A stretch of DNA of 64,000 nucleotides from Candidatus Methylospira mobilis (GTDB taxonomy: Bacteria; Pseudomonadota; Gammaproteobacteria; Methylococcales; Methylococcaceae). The notes under the pieces were generated by a model. That model was not told the origin of the DNA and made no database searches. It saw nothing but the letters and a program-made list of their open reading frames with translations. The stretch lies in the NCBI RefSeq assembly GCF_009498235.1, contig NZ_CP044205.1, positions 1,623,501-1,687,500 on the forward strand. The letters are read 5' to 3'. Below, piece after piece: positions 6,868 through 15,614 of the stretch; positions within the stretch are counted from its first letter, which is position 1; every line of letters begins with the position of its first letter. A program made the translations under genes and the position numbers.

Positions 6868-8948
6868 GTGCGGCCTCCGATCAGGCCGCTTACCCGGATG
6901 GTGCGCGTATCGGGTAATTCAGCATGCGAAAGTATGTGCATTTGCGGAATCGCCCTGCGCAAAAAGCGTGAAATCAACGTGCGCAACGGGTGAGGAACGA
7001 GCAGGATGGCAGGCAGGCCAGCCTGTTCCATTTCCTGTGCCGCCTGCGCCGTCTGGCGGATGACGGAATCCGCCAGCCCCGGTTCTATGCCGGTGCCTTC
7101 AGGACCGCTGGTATGCAGGGCGCCCATTAACAGACGCTCGAGCTGCGGATCCAGAACCATTACCGGCAGTTCGTCGCTGGATGGGAATATTTGCTGAATA
7201 ATGGCGCGGCCCAGAGCGATGCGCACCGCAGCGGTCAGTTCGGACGGATCCTGGGTGCGGGCTGCAAATTCGGCTATGGTTTCGAGTATTGTTCTCATAT
7301 CCCTGATATGTACGCCTTCTGAGAGCAGATTTTGCAGAACCTTATGTATTGCCGATAGAGAAACCACCTTCGGCACGAGGTCTTCTACCAGTTTTGGCGA
7401 TTCCAGCGCCAGATGATCCAGTAGCTGTTGTACTTCCAGGCGTCCCAGCAACTCATCCGCATGCATGGTGATCAGGTGGTTCAAATGCGTTGTCACGGCC
7501 GTACTGGCGTCGACAACCGTGTAGCCTTTGCTCTGCGCCTGATCGCGTAATCCCGCCTCGATCCATACCGCCGGCAATCCGAATGCAGGGTCCCTCGTTG
7601 CCGTGCCCGGCAAGGGGCCGCTCACCATGCCGGGGTCGATTGCCAGAAACTGCCCTACATAAGCTTCGCCGCTGCCAATTTCAACGCCCTTCAAGGTTAT
7701 CCGGTAAGCCGTTGGTTTAAGTTCAAGATTATCGCGGATATGAATGGGCGGCGCAAGGAAACCGATGTCGCGAGCGAACTTTTTGCGTATGCCTTTAATA
7801 CGCCGCAGCAACTCTCCGTTTTGCGCTTGGTCTACCAACGGGATCAGGCGGTAGCCGACTTCGAGTCCAAGCGTATCGACCGGCACAACGTCTCTCCAGG
7901 TGGCTTCTTCCATTTCGGCCGGTTGCTGCGGTTTTTCCTGCACGGGTTCCGCCGGAGGCTGCTGCTGTGCTTTTTTGTTCAGCATATAGGCAGCTCCGCC
8001 TGCCGCCGCCGACAACAGCAAAAAAGGAACATTGGGCATGCCGGGTATCAGTCCCATCCCGCCGACTATTCCGGAAGTGATAGTCAGTACTTCCGGTTTG
8101 GCGAATAACTGGTTTATCAATTGTCCGCCGATATCCTGATCGCTGGCGACGCGCGAAACGACGACGCCGGCGGCAATCGAAATCATCAGCGAAGGGATTT
8201 GCGCAACCAGACCGTCGCCTATGGCCAGCAAGGTGTAGTTTTCCATGGCCTCGGCAAAATCCATGTCATGCTGCAGCACGCCGACAAACAGTCCGCCGAT
8301 GACGTTGACGACGACGATGATGATGCCGGCCACCGCGTCGCCGCGCACGTATTTGCTGGCGCCGTCCATGGCTCCATAGAATTCCGCTTCCTGTGAAACT
8401 TCAGTCCGGCGCTTCCGCGCATCCTGCTCGCCGATAAGTCCGGCATTCAGATCGGCGTCGATCGCCATTTGCTTGCCGGGCATTGCATCCAGGGTGAAAC
8501 GGGCGCCGACTTCGGCAATACGTCCCGCGCCCTTGGTTACAACGACGAAGTTGACGATGGTCAGAATAATGAACACGACTATGCCGACCGAATAGTTGCC
8601 GCCGATCAGGAAGTGCCCGAACGCCTCGATTACTTTGCCTGCCGCGTCCGTGCCCAGATGTCCGTGCGTAAGCACCACGCGCGTTGACGCAACGTTGAGC
8701 GCCAGTCTCAGCAGGGTGCTGATCAACAGCACTATGGGAAAGGCCATGAAATCGAGCGGTTTGACGGTATATAAACCGGTCAACAGCACGATGATGGATA
8801 GAGCGATGTTAAAGCTGAAAAAAATATCCAGTGCAAACGCCGGCAGCGGTAAAATCATCATTGCAAGCAGCATGATAATCAGAACCGGTGCAGCCAGGCC
8901 CTGGCTGCCCTTTACGCCAAGCCATTTGGGGAGCGTTAGTCCGGCCAT
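6864..8948 (-). CDS. flhA: flagellar type III export gate protein FlhA
   Basis: FlhA forms the nonameric export gate and docks chaperone-substrate complexes. The 694-residue protein has about eight N-terminal membrane segments (residues about 20-320). The FHIPEP region includes VTKGAGRIAEVGARFTLDAM and MPGKQMAIDADLNAG. A large cytoplasmic domain follows, with the usual LDHLALESPKLVEDLVPK and ARTQDPSELTAAVRIALGR motifs. It is the second gene of the leftward flhB operon, 195 bp after flhB, and overlaps flhF by 4 bp. Confidence 0.97.
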   Translation of the reverse strand: MAGLTLPKWLGVKGSQGLAAPVLIIMLLAMMILPLPAFALDIFFSFNIALSIIVLLTGLYTVKPLDFMAFPIVLLISTLLRLALNVASTRVVLTHGHLGTDAAGKVIEAFGHFLIGGNYSVGIVVFIILTIVNFVVVTKGAGRIAEVGARFTLDAMPGKQMAIDADLNAGLIGEQDARKRRTEVSQEAEFYGAMDGASKYVRGDAVAGIIIVVVNVIGGLFVGVLQHDMDFAEAMENYTLLAIGDGLVAQIPSLMISIAAGVVVSRVASDQDIGGQLINQLFAKPEVLTITSGIVGGMGLIPGMPNVPFLLLSAAAGGAAYMLNKKAQQQPPAEPVQEKPQQPAEMEEATWRDVVPVDTLGLEVGYRLIPLVDQAQNGELLRRIKGIRKKFARDIGFLAPPIHIRDNLELKPTAYRITLKGVEIGSGEAYVGQFLAIDPGMVSGPLPGTATRDPAFGLPAVWIEAGLRDQAQSKGYTVVDASTAVTTHLNHLITMHADELLGRLEVQQLLDHLALESPKLVEDLVPKVVSLSAIHKVLQNLLSEGVHIRDMRTILETIAEFAARTQDPSELTAAVRIALGRAIIQQIFPSSDELPVMVLDPQLERLLMGALHTSGPEGTGIEPGLADSVIRQTAQAAQEMEQAGLPAILLVPHPLRTLISRFLRRAIPQMHILSHAELPDTRTIRVSGLIGGRT

Positions 8949-9143
8949 TTATCGTGTTGCTGGTGGGTCATTGGCATGTCCGACATATTCGGAAGTGGTT
9001 GTAAAAACAGTAACTAATCAGCTACCGGTATTGGATCTGCGGGGAAGGCTGTCAAGACACGCCGTAAATCCATTCGTGAGAGCCCGGCCCGCAGCCTCTA
9101 TTGTAAGGCCGCTCCCCGGTGACACTGAAGCTTTACCAAAATA

Positions 9144-10283
9144 TTACTCAATGGTAATATTAACATCCGGCGGCACCTGCAGGTATTCCGGTATTTCGAA
9201 ATGATCCGGCGTTTCCGGTTGCGGCCCGCCGGAAGCCTTAAACGCCTTGAGCTGGAATACATAGGCTATCACCTCCGCGACGGCGGAGTAGAGCTCAGTC
9301 GGGATTTGATCGTCCAGCTCTACATGGCGGAACAGTGTTCTGGCCAGCGCGGGGGCTTCGAGGATCGGAACCGCATTTGATATTGCAAGCTTGCGAATCT
9401 GTGCCGCAAGTTCGCCTGCGCCCTTGGCGACGACATACGGCGCGTTCCCTCTCGATTGTTCATATTTTAACGCAACGGCATAGTGAGTCGGGTTGGTTAT
9501 GACGACATCCGCTGTGGGCACCTGCGTCATCATGCGCCGGCGAGCCATTGCGCGCTGCTGCTGACGGATGCGGCCCTTGATTTGCGGGTTTCCCTCGCTT
9601 TCCTTGGATTCCTGTCTGATTTCTTCCTTGGTCATTTTCAGCTTGTCATGATAATGCCAAATTTGATAGGGCGCATCAATCAGCGCAACAATTCCGAGGG
9701 AGCCGGCCATCGAAAAATAAGCGAACCATAACAGTTCCGCCAGATGGCCCCCGTCTTCTCCCATGGGGTCAAACAACAAGCCGATGACCTCATCCTGCTG
9801 CCGTTGCAGCACCAGCCATACGATGGTCCCGACCAGCAGGGTTTTTGCAATGGCTTTGATCAGCTCGACCAGCGTGTGCGTGGAAAACAGGTTGCTTACC
9901 CAGTTTATCGGGTTCATCCGTCCGAAGTTGGGCGCCAGGGAGTTGCTGCTGAAAAGCCAGCCGCCTATGGCCAGGGGCGTGGCGATTGCGCCCAGCAGCA
10001 ATATTGCGATTACAGGCATGAACGATATAAGTACATTCTGCGCCAGCGAGGGCAACTCAGGATTGAACAGGTGCTCGGGGTCGAATGCAAACGCCCCCGT
10101 CAGCAGTGCGTTCAATTGCCGGATTATGTTGCCGATGCTGATCCAGAGACCGGCGCCTATCATCATTAAGGAAGCGAAAGTGACCAGTTCCCTGGATCGG
10201 GGAACATCGCCTTCTTCCCGCGCTTTTTCCAGTCTGCGCGACGATGCGTCTTCGGTTTTTTCCTGGTCGCTGTCTTCGGCCAC
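9144..10283 (-). CDS. flhB: flagellar type III export switch protein FlhB
   Basis: FlhB controls the substrate switch from rod/hook to filament. The N-terminus (MAEDSDQEKTEDASSRRLEK) is characteristic. Four membrane segments follow (about 30-50, 85-110, 140-160, 185-210), then the cytoplasmic domain with the NPTH autocleavage site (VVITNPTHYAVALKY, about residue 265). It has 379 residues, the usual length. It heads the leftward operon and diverges from flgD across 308 bp. Confidence 0.97.
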   Translation of the reverse strand: MAEDSDQEKTEDASSRRLEKAREEGDVPRSRELVTFASLMMIGAGLWISIGNIIRQLNALLTGAFAFDPEHLFNPELPSLAQNVLISFMPVIAILLLGAIATPLAIGGWLFSSNSLAPNFGRMNPINWVSNLFSTHTLVELIKAIAKTLLVGTIVWLVLQRQQDEVIGLLFDPMGEDGGHLAELLWFAYFSMAGSLGIVALIDAPYQIWHYHDKLKMTKEEIRQESKESEGNPQIKGRIRQQQRAMARRRMMTQVPTADVVITNPTHYAVALKYEQSRGNAPYVVAKGAGELAAQIRKLAISNAVPILEAPALARTLFRHVELDDQIPTELYSAVAEVIAYVFQLKAFKASGGPQPETPDHFEIPEYLQVPPDVNITIE

Positions 10284-10591
10284 TCTGCTCTCCGGCGCTG
10301 TAGATGCCTATTTTGAAAACCTGCGAATGGATAACATAAACTTCAGTCCATGTATAGGAATAAATACGAAGTGGCGACAAGCATCGTGTAACAAGCATCG
10401 TGTCATCAGTGCCTTTTTTGCCATTGGCATGAGTTTGTAGGATAAAGGCTTATGTCATATTTAGTTATTATCCTAGCAAACAAAAGGTGTTAGTCTTGTT
10501 TCCATCGAAAACTGTGGGGCGTAGACTGCAACTTGAGCGATACAGCCGCCTTCAGGCTATTACTTAAGAGTTAAGAGTAAGGAGAACACCC
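10284..10591. other. divergent intergenic region flhB / flgD
   Basis: These 308 bp separate the start of the leftward flhB operon from the rightward flgD operon and must hold both promoters. I see no good sigma-28 box and no clean sigma-54 GG-N10-GC element. A Shine-Dalgarno AAGGAGA lies just before flgD. No ORF in it looks real. Confidence 0.5.
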
Positions 10592-11323
10592 ATGAGCACA
10601 GTTTCCAGCGCAACATCCACTACCGGCACCACTAATTCCTCCAGTTCCACGTCTTCCGTTTTTGGCGGAAATGCAACCCAGTTACAAAGCGAATTCATGA
10701 CCTTGCTGGTTGCGCAGCTGAAAAACCAGGACCCGAGCAACCCGATGGACAACTCCCAGATGGTAGGCCAGATGGCGCAGTTGTCGCAGTTACAGGCGAC
10801 AACCAATCTCAATACCACGGTGCTTTCCGGTTTCGATACCAGTTCCATGCTGCAGGCGGCCGGAAAAATCGGCAGCAAGGTTTTGGCTCCGGGATCCGTA
10901 ATCAATCTTTCCAGCGGCAGCGCCAGTTTTGGCGTTAATCTTGCGTCTGCGGCGGACAGCATGCAGGTCAGTATTGTGGATTCTACCGGCAGTACAATAG
11001 ATACCATCAACATGGGCGCCCAGAGCGCGGGGGTCATACCGCTGAGCTGGGATGGTAAAACCAGCAGCGGCACAACCGCGCCGGACGGCAATTACTCGTT
11101 CAAGGTAGTGGCCACAAAGAACGGCGCCGCTGCTACCGCCACCAGCGCGGCTACCAGCGACAGCGCCGTTGCCGCCACCACGTTGTCGGTGGGTACCTTG
11201 CAGGCGATCAGCAATAGCTCCGCAGGCATACAGGCCAGCGTGACAGGCATCGGCGGGCTGGACAGCAAAGGCAACCCGATCAGTTCCAGCGTCGCATTGT
11301 CCAGTATTCAACAGTTTCTTTAA
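10592..11323 (+). CDS. flgD: flagellar hook capping protein FlgD
   Basis: FlgD is the scaffold cap on which FlgE assembles and is removed from the finished hook. The 243-residue protein has a Ser/Thr-rich N-terminus. The FlgD signature follows (FMTLLVAQLKNQDPSNPMDN, about residues 36-55, then QMAQLSQLQ). A C-terminal tudor/FnIII region contains the FLGD-type motif SWDGKTSSGTTAPDGNYSFK. The segment after it is unusually Ala/Thr/Ser-rich. Strong Shine-Dalgarno AAGGAG before the ATG. It begins the flgD-to-flgL block. Confidence 0.96.
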   Translation: MSTVSSATSTTGTTNSSSSTSSVFGGNATQLQSEFMTLLVAQLKNQDPSNPMDNSQMVGQMAQLSQLQATTNLNTTVLSGFDTSSMLQAAGKIGSKVLAPGSVINLSSGSASFGVNLASAADSMQVSIVDSTGSTIDTINMGAQSAGVIPLSWDGKTSSGTTAPDGNYSFKVVATKNGAAATATSAATSDSAVAATTLSVGTLQAISNSSAGIQASVTGIGGLDSKGNPISSSVALSSIQQFL

Positions 11324-11368
11324 ATTTCGAGTATATTATTACCGGGTTCACTTTAGGAGGAACAGATT

Positions 11369-12934
11369 ATGGCTACTTACGACATTGGTAGTAATCTTAC
11401 CATCGGCAGCTATCAACTTCTGGCGCAGAACAATATCAATGTTCTCGGCGACAACATTTCCAACGCCAGCACCGCCGGCTATAAACAGACCGAGTTTTCA
11501 TTCCAGTCCGCCTTATCGACCGCCAATATGGCGGTGGGGAATTCCGAAGTTTTTACTCAGGGCTCGATCACCAATAATTCCAACCCGATGGACGTGGCGA
11601 TTAACGGTAACGGTTTTTTTGTGACCCAGACGCTTAACGGGCAAACCAACTACACGCGCGATGGGCAGTTTACGCTGGACCCCAGCGGTAACCTGATGAC
11701 TTCGACCGGTCAGTATGTGATTGGCACCGACGGCAAAATGATCAATCCGTCGTCGTTGGCCGCGGCCAATGCGCCGGCTGCGATCGGCACGGCCGCTGCG
11801 CCCACTTTTACCGGCTTTACCATGACCGCCACCGGGGGCATAGCCATCACCTACTCGGACGGTTCCAGTCTGACCGTACCCGCGCCGGCTTCCTTGTCAG
11901 CAGGCGTTGCTTCCGCTTCCGATCTGGGTGCGGCGAATGCCCCGGCGGGAACAACCTATACCGGCTTTTCGCAGGGGTCAGCCGGTACGGTATTGAGCTA
12001 CTCCGACGGCTCGACTACGACCATACCCTCGTTTTCGACCATGACGGGCGTTATGGGGCCGGGCGCGGATCCGAATGGCAACGGCAAACAGGTTTTGACT
12101 TTGCGTTTTCCGGGTATCGCGGCGCCTACGGCCAACGCGGCGGTTACGGCGGTGACCACTGCGTCAGGAACGCCTGGCGTGGCAAATCCAGCAGCGCTTA
12201 CGGCGGCGAATGCGGCGCTGGTCGCCGCAACGGCTAAGTTGGCGATTGTAACGGCTGCCAGTACCGCTTTGCCAAATGCCTTGGCTACGGCTGCAGATGT
12301 GACTGCCGCCACGCAGGTGCAAACTGACGCGACTGCTGCTGTGGCTGCGATTACTACCGCGAATACGACGCCTACCGTAGCAAACTGGGCGGCGGCATTG
12401 ACTGCGGCGAATCTGGTGGCTACGGATAGCGCGCTGGTACCCAATCTGGTTAACGTTTCGGCCCCCACAGGTACGAGTAAAGCGGGGTTTTCATACAATG
12501 CAGCGACAACCACCCTGACCTGGACCAATGGCAACGGTTCTACGATTACCGGCATCACCGAGAACACGGCGGGGTTGGGTATTTCGTCGACCGGGGAACT
12601 GGTTGTCACCGGCAAGCCGTCTTCCCCGGTAGCGGGTTCCCTTGGCGGCGCCGCAGGCATCGCGCTGGTGAACTTCCAGAATCCCAACGGTCTGGCGCAG
12701 ACGCAGCCTGGAGTGTGGCAATGGACGGCCTCGGCGTCCGCCGCCCCGCCGGCGTTGACGGCGCCCGGCGATCCCGGCCTGGGCGTGCTGCAAAGTTCGG
12801 CGCTGGAATCGTCGAATGCGGATGTGACGGCGCTGATGGTGCAATTGCTGGAAGCCCAGCGCCAGTATCAGGCGACTGCGCAGGCGCTGAAAACAGCGGA
12901 TCAGGATACGCAAACCATGATCAACCTGCGATAG
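11369..12934 (+). CDS. flgE: flagellar hook protein FlgE with Ala/Thr-rich insert
   Basis: FlgE polymerises into the hook. Both conserved ends are present: the N-terminal ISNASTAGYKQTEFSFQ with ITNNSNPMDVAINGNGFF, and the C-terminal LESSNADVTALMVQLLEAQR to QTMINLR. The middle is odd. Residues about 150-230 hold two similar Ser/Thr-rich units (each ending in a YSDGSS/YSDGST turn). About residues 250-357 are an Ala/Thr-rich low-complexity insert that resembles an insert in FlgK of this same window. At 521 residues it is longer than enterobacterial FlgE (about 400). The insert probably lies in the outer, surface-exposed hook domain. Shine-Dalgarno AGGAGG precedes the ATG. Confidence 0.95.
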   Translation: MATYDIGSNLTIGSYQLLAQNNINVLGDNISNASTAGYKQTEFSFQSALSTANMAVGNSEVFTQGSITNNSNPMDVAINGNGFFVTQTLNGQTNYTRDGQFTLDPSGNLMTSTGQYVIGTDGKMINPSSLAAANAPAAIGTAAAPTFTGFTMTATGGIAITYSDGSSLTVPAPASLSAGVASASDLGAANAPAGTTYTGFSQGSAGTVLSYSDGSTTTIPSFSTMTGVMGPGADPNGNGKQVLTLRFPGIAAPTANAAVTAVTTASGTPGVANPAALTAANAALVAATAKLAIVTAASTALPNALATAADVTAATQVQTDATAAVAAITTANTTPTVANWAAALTAANLVATDSALVPNLVNVSAPTGTSKAGFSYNAATTTLTWTNGNGSTITGITENTAGLGISSTGELVVTGKPSSPVAGSLGGAAGIALVNFQNPNGLAQTQPGVWQWTASASAAPPALTAPGDPGLGVLQSSALESSNADVTALMVQLLEAQRQYQATAQALKTADQDTQTMINLR

Positions 12935-13061
12935 TTGCGAGCTGATCCAAGCCGGGTGAGGCGTAAACGGCTACCTGAAACGCGTTTCCCTTCGGACAGG
13001 GATAGTTCCGGCATGAATGGGGTGAGCGCGTGTCCAGCGCTTGGTAGCTCAAATATTTTTA

Positions 13062-13173
13062 TCCTCACCCTAACCCCGTTCCGCGCCCCGTGGACTGTGC
13101 CGCACCACAGTCCTGCCACGGCGGCGCGTAGCATGCTTCGCGAATTCCCGTCCCCGTCTCTGAGGGAAAGGGA
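13062..13173. repeat. dispersed intergenic repeat, copy A
   Basis: About 112 bp between flgE and flgF beginning TCCTCACCCTAACCCCGTTC. It is clearly related to 52473-52584 (shared blocks CGGACTG/TGGACTG, CACGGCGG/TACGGCGG, GCATG-TTCG, AATTCCGTC) and ends in a purine-rich GAGGGAAAGGGA. It has no coding potential that I can support. It looks like one of the palindromic intergenic repeats common in proteobacteria. Its insertion leaves the flgF Shine-Dalgarno intact. Confidence 0.6.
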
Positions 13174-13197
13174 CGTTTTAAAGCAGGAGTGCCAGTC

Positions 13198-13941
13198 ATG
13201 AGTATGGATCGTTCCATTTATGTAGCAACCAGCGGCGTCAAACAGACCATGGACGCCATGTCGACGTCGGCAAACAATCTGGCCAACGTCTCCACCACCG
13301 GATTTCGCGCGCAGATCGAATCATATACTTCGGTGCCGGTGACCGGCGAGGGTTTGAATACGCGCGCGATGGCGGTCAGTTCCACCGTGAGTTCGGATTT
13401 TAAACCGGGTCCGTTACAGCCGACCGACAACCCGCTGGACATCGCGGTTCAAAACGAGGGCTGGATAGCCGTAACCGGCAAGGACGGCAAGGAGGCCTAC
13501 ACCCGCAATGGCGCGCTTGTGGTCGAGCAAGGCATCCTGAAAAACGTCCAGGGGCTGGCGGTGCGCGGCGATGGCGGGCCTATCAAGGTGCCTACCGATA
13601 CCACGCTGATGATCGGCGCTGACGGTACGATTTCCGGTACGCAGGCCGGCATTAACAGCACCACGGTTCAGGTGCTCGGGCGTATCAAGCTGGTCAACCC
13701 GCCGACCAAATCCCTGGAGCGCGGCGAAGATGGTCTGTTCCGTACCAAAGGCGGCGGCGCTGCGGCCCCCGATGCCAAGGTCAAGCTGGTGAGCGGCGCC
13801 CTGGAGGGCAGTAATGTCAACCCGGTTGAGGAAATGGTCAACATGATCAGCCTGGCGCGCGAATTCGAAATGCACACCAAAATGCTGCAGACCATGGATA
13901 CGCAGACCGGGAAAGCGGATCAACTGCTTACATTGACATGA
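13198..13941 (+). CDS. flgF: flagellar proximal rod protein FlgF
   Basis: FlgF is a rod subunit. The 247-residue protein starts MSMDRSIYVATSGVKQTMDA, with the axial motif ANNLANVSTTGFRAQ. The middle has the FlgF/FlgG core (DNPLDIAVQNEGWIAV). The C-terminal helix is GSNVNPVEEMVNMISLAREF. ATG 13198 is chosen because AGGAG at 13185-13189 gives 8 bp spacing; the in-frame GTG 13189 overlaps that site. It is separated from flgE by a 263-bp gap holding a dispersed repeat. Confidence 0.95.
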   Translation: MSMDRSIYVATSGVKQTMDAMSTSANNLANVSTTGFRAQIESYTSVPVTGEGLNTRAMAVSSTVSSDFKPGPLQPTDNPLDIAVQNEGWIAVTGKDGKEAYTRNGALVVEQGILKNVQGLAVRGDGGPIKVPTDTTLMIGADGTISGTQAGINSTTVQVLGRIKLVNPPTKSLERGEDGLFRTKGGGAAAPDAKVKLVSGALEGSNVNPVEEMVNMISLAREFEMHTKMLQTMDTQTGKADQLLTLT

Positions 13942-14053
13942 TTTTAATGTAGAGATAACGATTGAAGTTAAATATTAAGCCGGCAGCATTGGTTACGAAC
14001 TCCCGATATGCAAAGTTGTCTAATGGGTAATTAAGGATTATGAGGATAAAGTC

Positions 14054-14842
14054 ATGATGAGGTCTCTCTGGATATCTAAAACGGGCATGGATGTCCAGCA
14101 AACACAGATGGATGTGACGTCCAATAATCTGGCCAACGCCAGCACTACCGGATTCAAGAAATCGCGCGCGATCTTTCAGGACTTGCTGTACCAGACCGTG
14201 CGTGCGCCGGGCGCGCAATCTTCCCAGCAAAGCCAGCTTTCATCGGGGCTGCAACTGGGTAGCGGCTCGACCATCGCTTCTACAGAACGTGTTTTCACGC
14301 AAGGCACGCTGCAGCAAACCGGGGATCAGCTATCTATAGCAATCAATGGCTTGGGTTTTTTTCAGGTCTTGATGCCGGACGGCTCGCTGGCCTATACCCG
14401 TGACGGCACCTTCCAGACCGATAATACAGGACAGTTGGTAACTTCGGCAGGTTATGTGCTTCAGCCGCCGATTACCATACCGCCGGCTTCCACGGGTATA
14501 ACCGTAGGCACCGACGGTACGGTAACCTCGACTTCCATGGTAAACGGTATCAACTCTTCAACGACGCTGGGCCAGATTACGTTGAATACATTTATCAATC
14601 CTCCGGGTTTATCGGCGCGCGGTGAAGGTTTGTATTCGCAAACGCAGTCTTCTGGGCCTCCCACCCAGGGTATTGCCGGTCTGAATAATGTAGGCTACAT
14701 ACAACAGGGCTATATCGAAACCTCCAATGTGAATATCGTTGAAGAGATGGTTAACCTGATCCAGAATCAGAGAGCTTATGAAATCAACAGCAAATCCATT
14801 CAGAATGCTGACCAGATGTTGTCGAAGCTCTCTCAATTGTAG
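14054..14842 (+). CDS. flgG: flagellar distal rod protein FlgG
   Basis: FlgG forms the distal rod that crosses the periplasm. The start MMRSLWISKTGMDVQQTQMD and the axial motif TSNNLANASTTGFKKSRAIF are nearly invariant in FlgG. It has the standard 262 residues. The C-terminal helix ETSNVNIVEEMVNLIQNQRA supports the call. It lies 112 bp after flgF and 89 bp before flgH. Confidence 0.97.
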   Translation: MMRSLWISKTGMDVQQTQMDVTSNNLANASTTGFKKSRAIFQDLLYQTVRAPGAQSSQQSQLSSGLQLGSGSTIASTERVFTQGTLQQTGDQLSIAINGLGFFQVLMPDGSLAYTRDGTFQTDNTGQLVTSAGYVLQPPITIPPASTGITVGTDGTVTSTSMVNGINSSTTLGQITLNTFINPPGLSARGEGLYSQTQSSGPPTQGIAGLNNVGYIQQGYIETSNVNIVEEMVNLIQNQRAYEINSKSIQNADQMLSKLSQL

Positions 14843-14931
14843 TTCAGGATGGCGCGACGGCGGGTGGTTGGGCTGACGGCGGCGCCGCAAAGAGGGTTCA
14901 AGGCCAACTAACTAACTGTAGGGTGAGCAAA

Positions 14932-15606
14932 ATGTCGGTGGTTATGCGGTGGCTATTCATAGCGGGTTTAAGTGCAGGCATGGCGGCTTGCGCATTCACG
15001 CCCAGTACGGTAACCAATATGACGCCGGTCAACAGGCCGCAGCCCGCGGCGCATGCGTCCAATGGCACCATCTATCATAATTCCGCTTTTCGTCCGGTAT
15101 TCGAGGATTTGCGCGCGCGCCATGTCGGCGATGTCATCACTATCGTGTTGAATGAAAGTACGGCGGCCGGACGTTCGGATGCCAGTACTTCCGCGAAAAC
15201 CGGGGGACTCAATACGCAGTATAGCGCTGCGGCGTCGGGAACCGGCATGCCGACCTACGGTTGGAAGGGCGCGGCCAGCGTTACCAACAAAAGCAGCGTC
15301 CAGGATACCGGCACGGTAAACAATACCAATAACTTCAGCGGCAATGTCAGCGTGCAGGTTACCGATATCGATGAAAACGGCAACTATGTGGTCAGTGGCG
15401 AAAAGCAGCTCGCTTTTGACAAGGGCGTCGAGTACGTGCGTTTTTCCGGGGTGGTTTTCCCTTATACTGTGACCTCGGATAACACCGTGCTGTCCTATCA
15501 GGTAGCCAATGCCCGAGTGGAATACCGCAGCAGCGATCAAATGGATGTCGCTACCGTAATGCGTGCTTTTTCGAGATTTTTTCAGAATACCATACTGCCG
15601 TTTTGA
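14932..15606 (+). CDS. flgH: flagellar L-ring lipoprotein FlgH
   Basis: FlgH is the outer-membrane lipoprotein that forms the L ring bushing. The signal sequence ends in a lipobox (GMAAC; Cys about residue 20). The mature protein has family motifs DVITIVLNESTAAGRSDAS, VSGEKQLAF and FSGVV. ATG 14932 is preferred, with TAGGGTGAG upstream; GTG 14923 is in frame. The next start, flgI, follows within 10 bp. Confidence 0.95.
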   Translation: MSVVMRWLFIAGLSAGMAACAFTPSTVTNMTPVNRPQPAAHASNGTIYHNSAFRPVFEDLRARHVGDVITIVLNESTAAGRSDASTSAKTGGLNTQYSAAASGTGMPTYGWKGAASVTNKSSVQDTGTVNNTNNFSGNVSVQVTDIDENGNYVVSGEKQLAFDKGVEYVRFSGVVFPYTVTSDNTVLSYQVANARVEYRSSDQMDVATVMRAFSRFFQNTILPF

Positions 15607-15614
15607 GGAGCGTC

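Noticed and set aside
11998-12687. Leftward 229-codon Ala/Val-rich frame inside flgE
   Set aside because: Antisense of the GC-biased Ala/Thr-rich insert. The same happens in flgK at 18587-19195.
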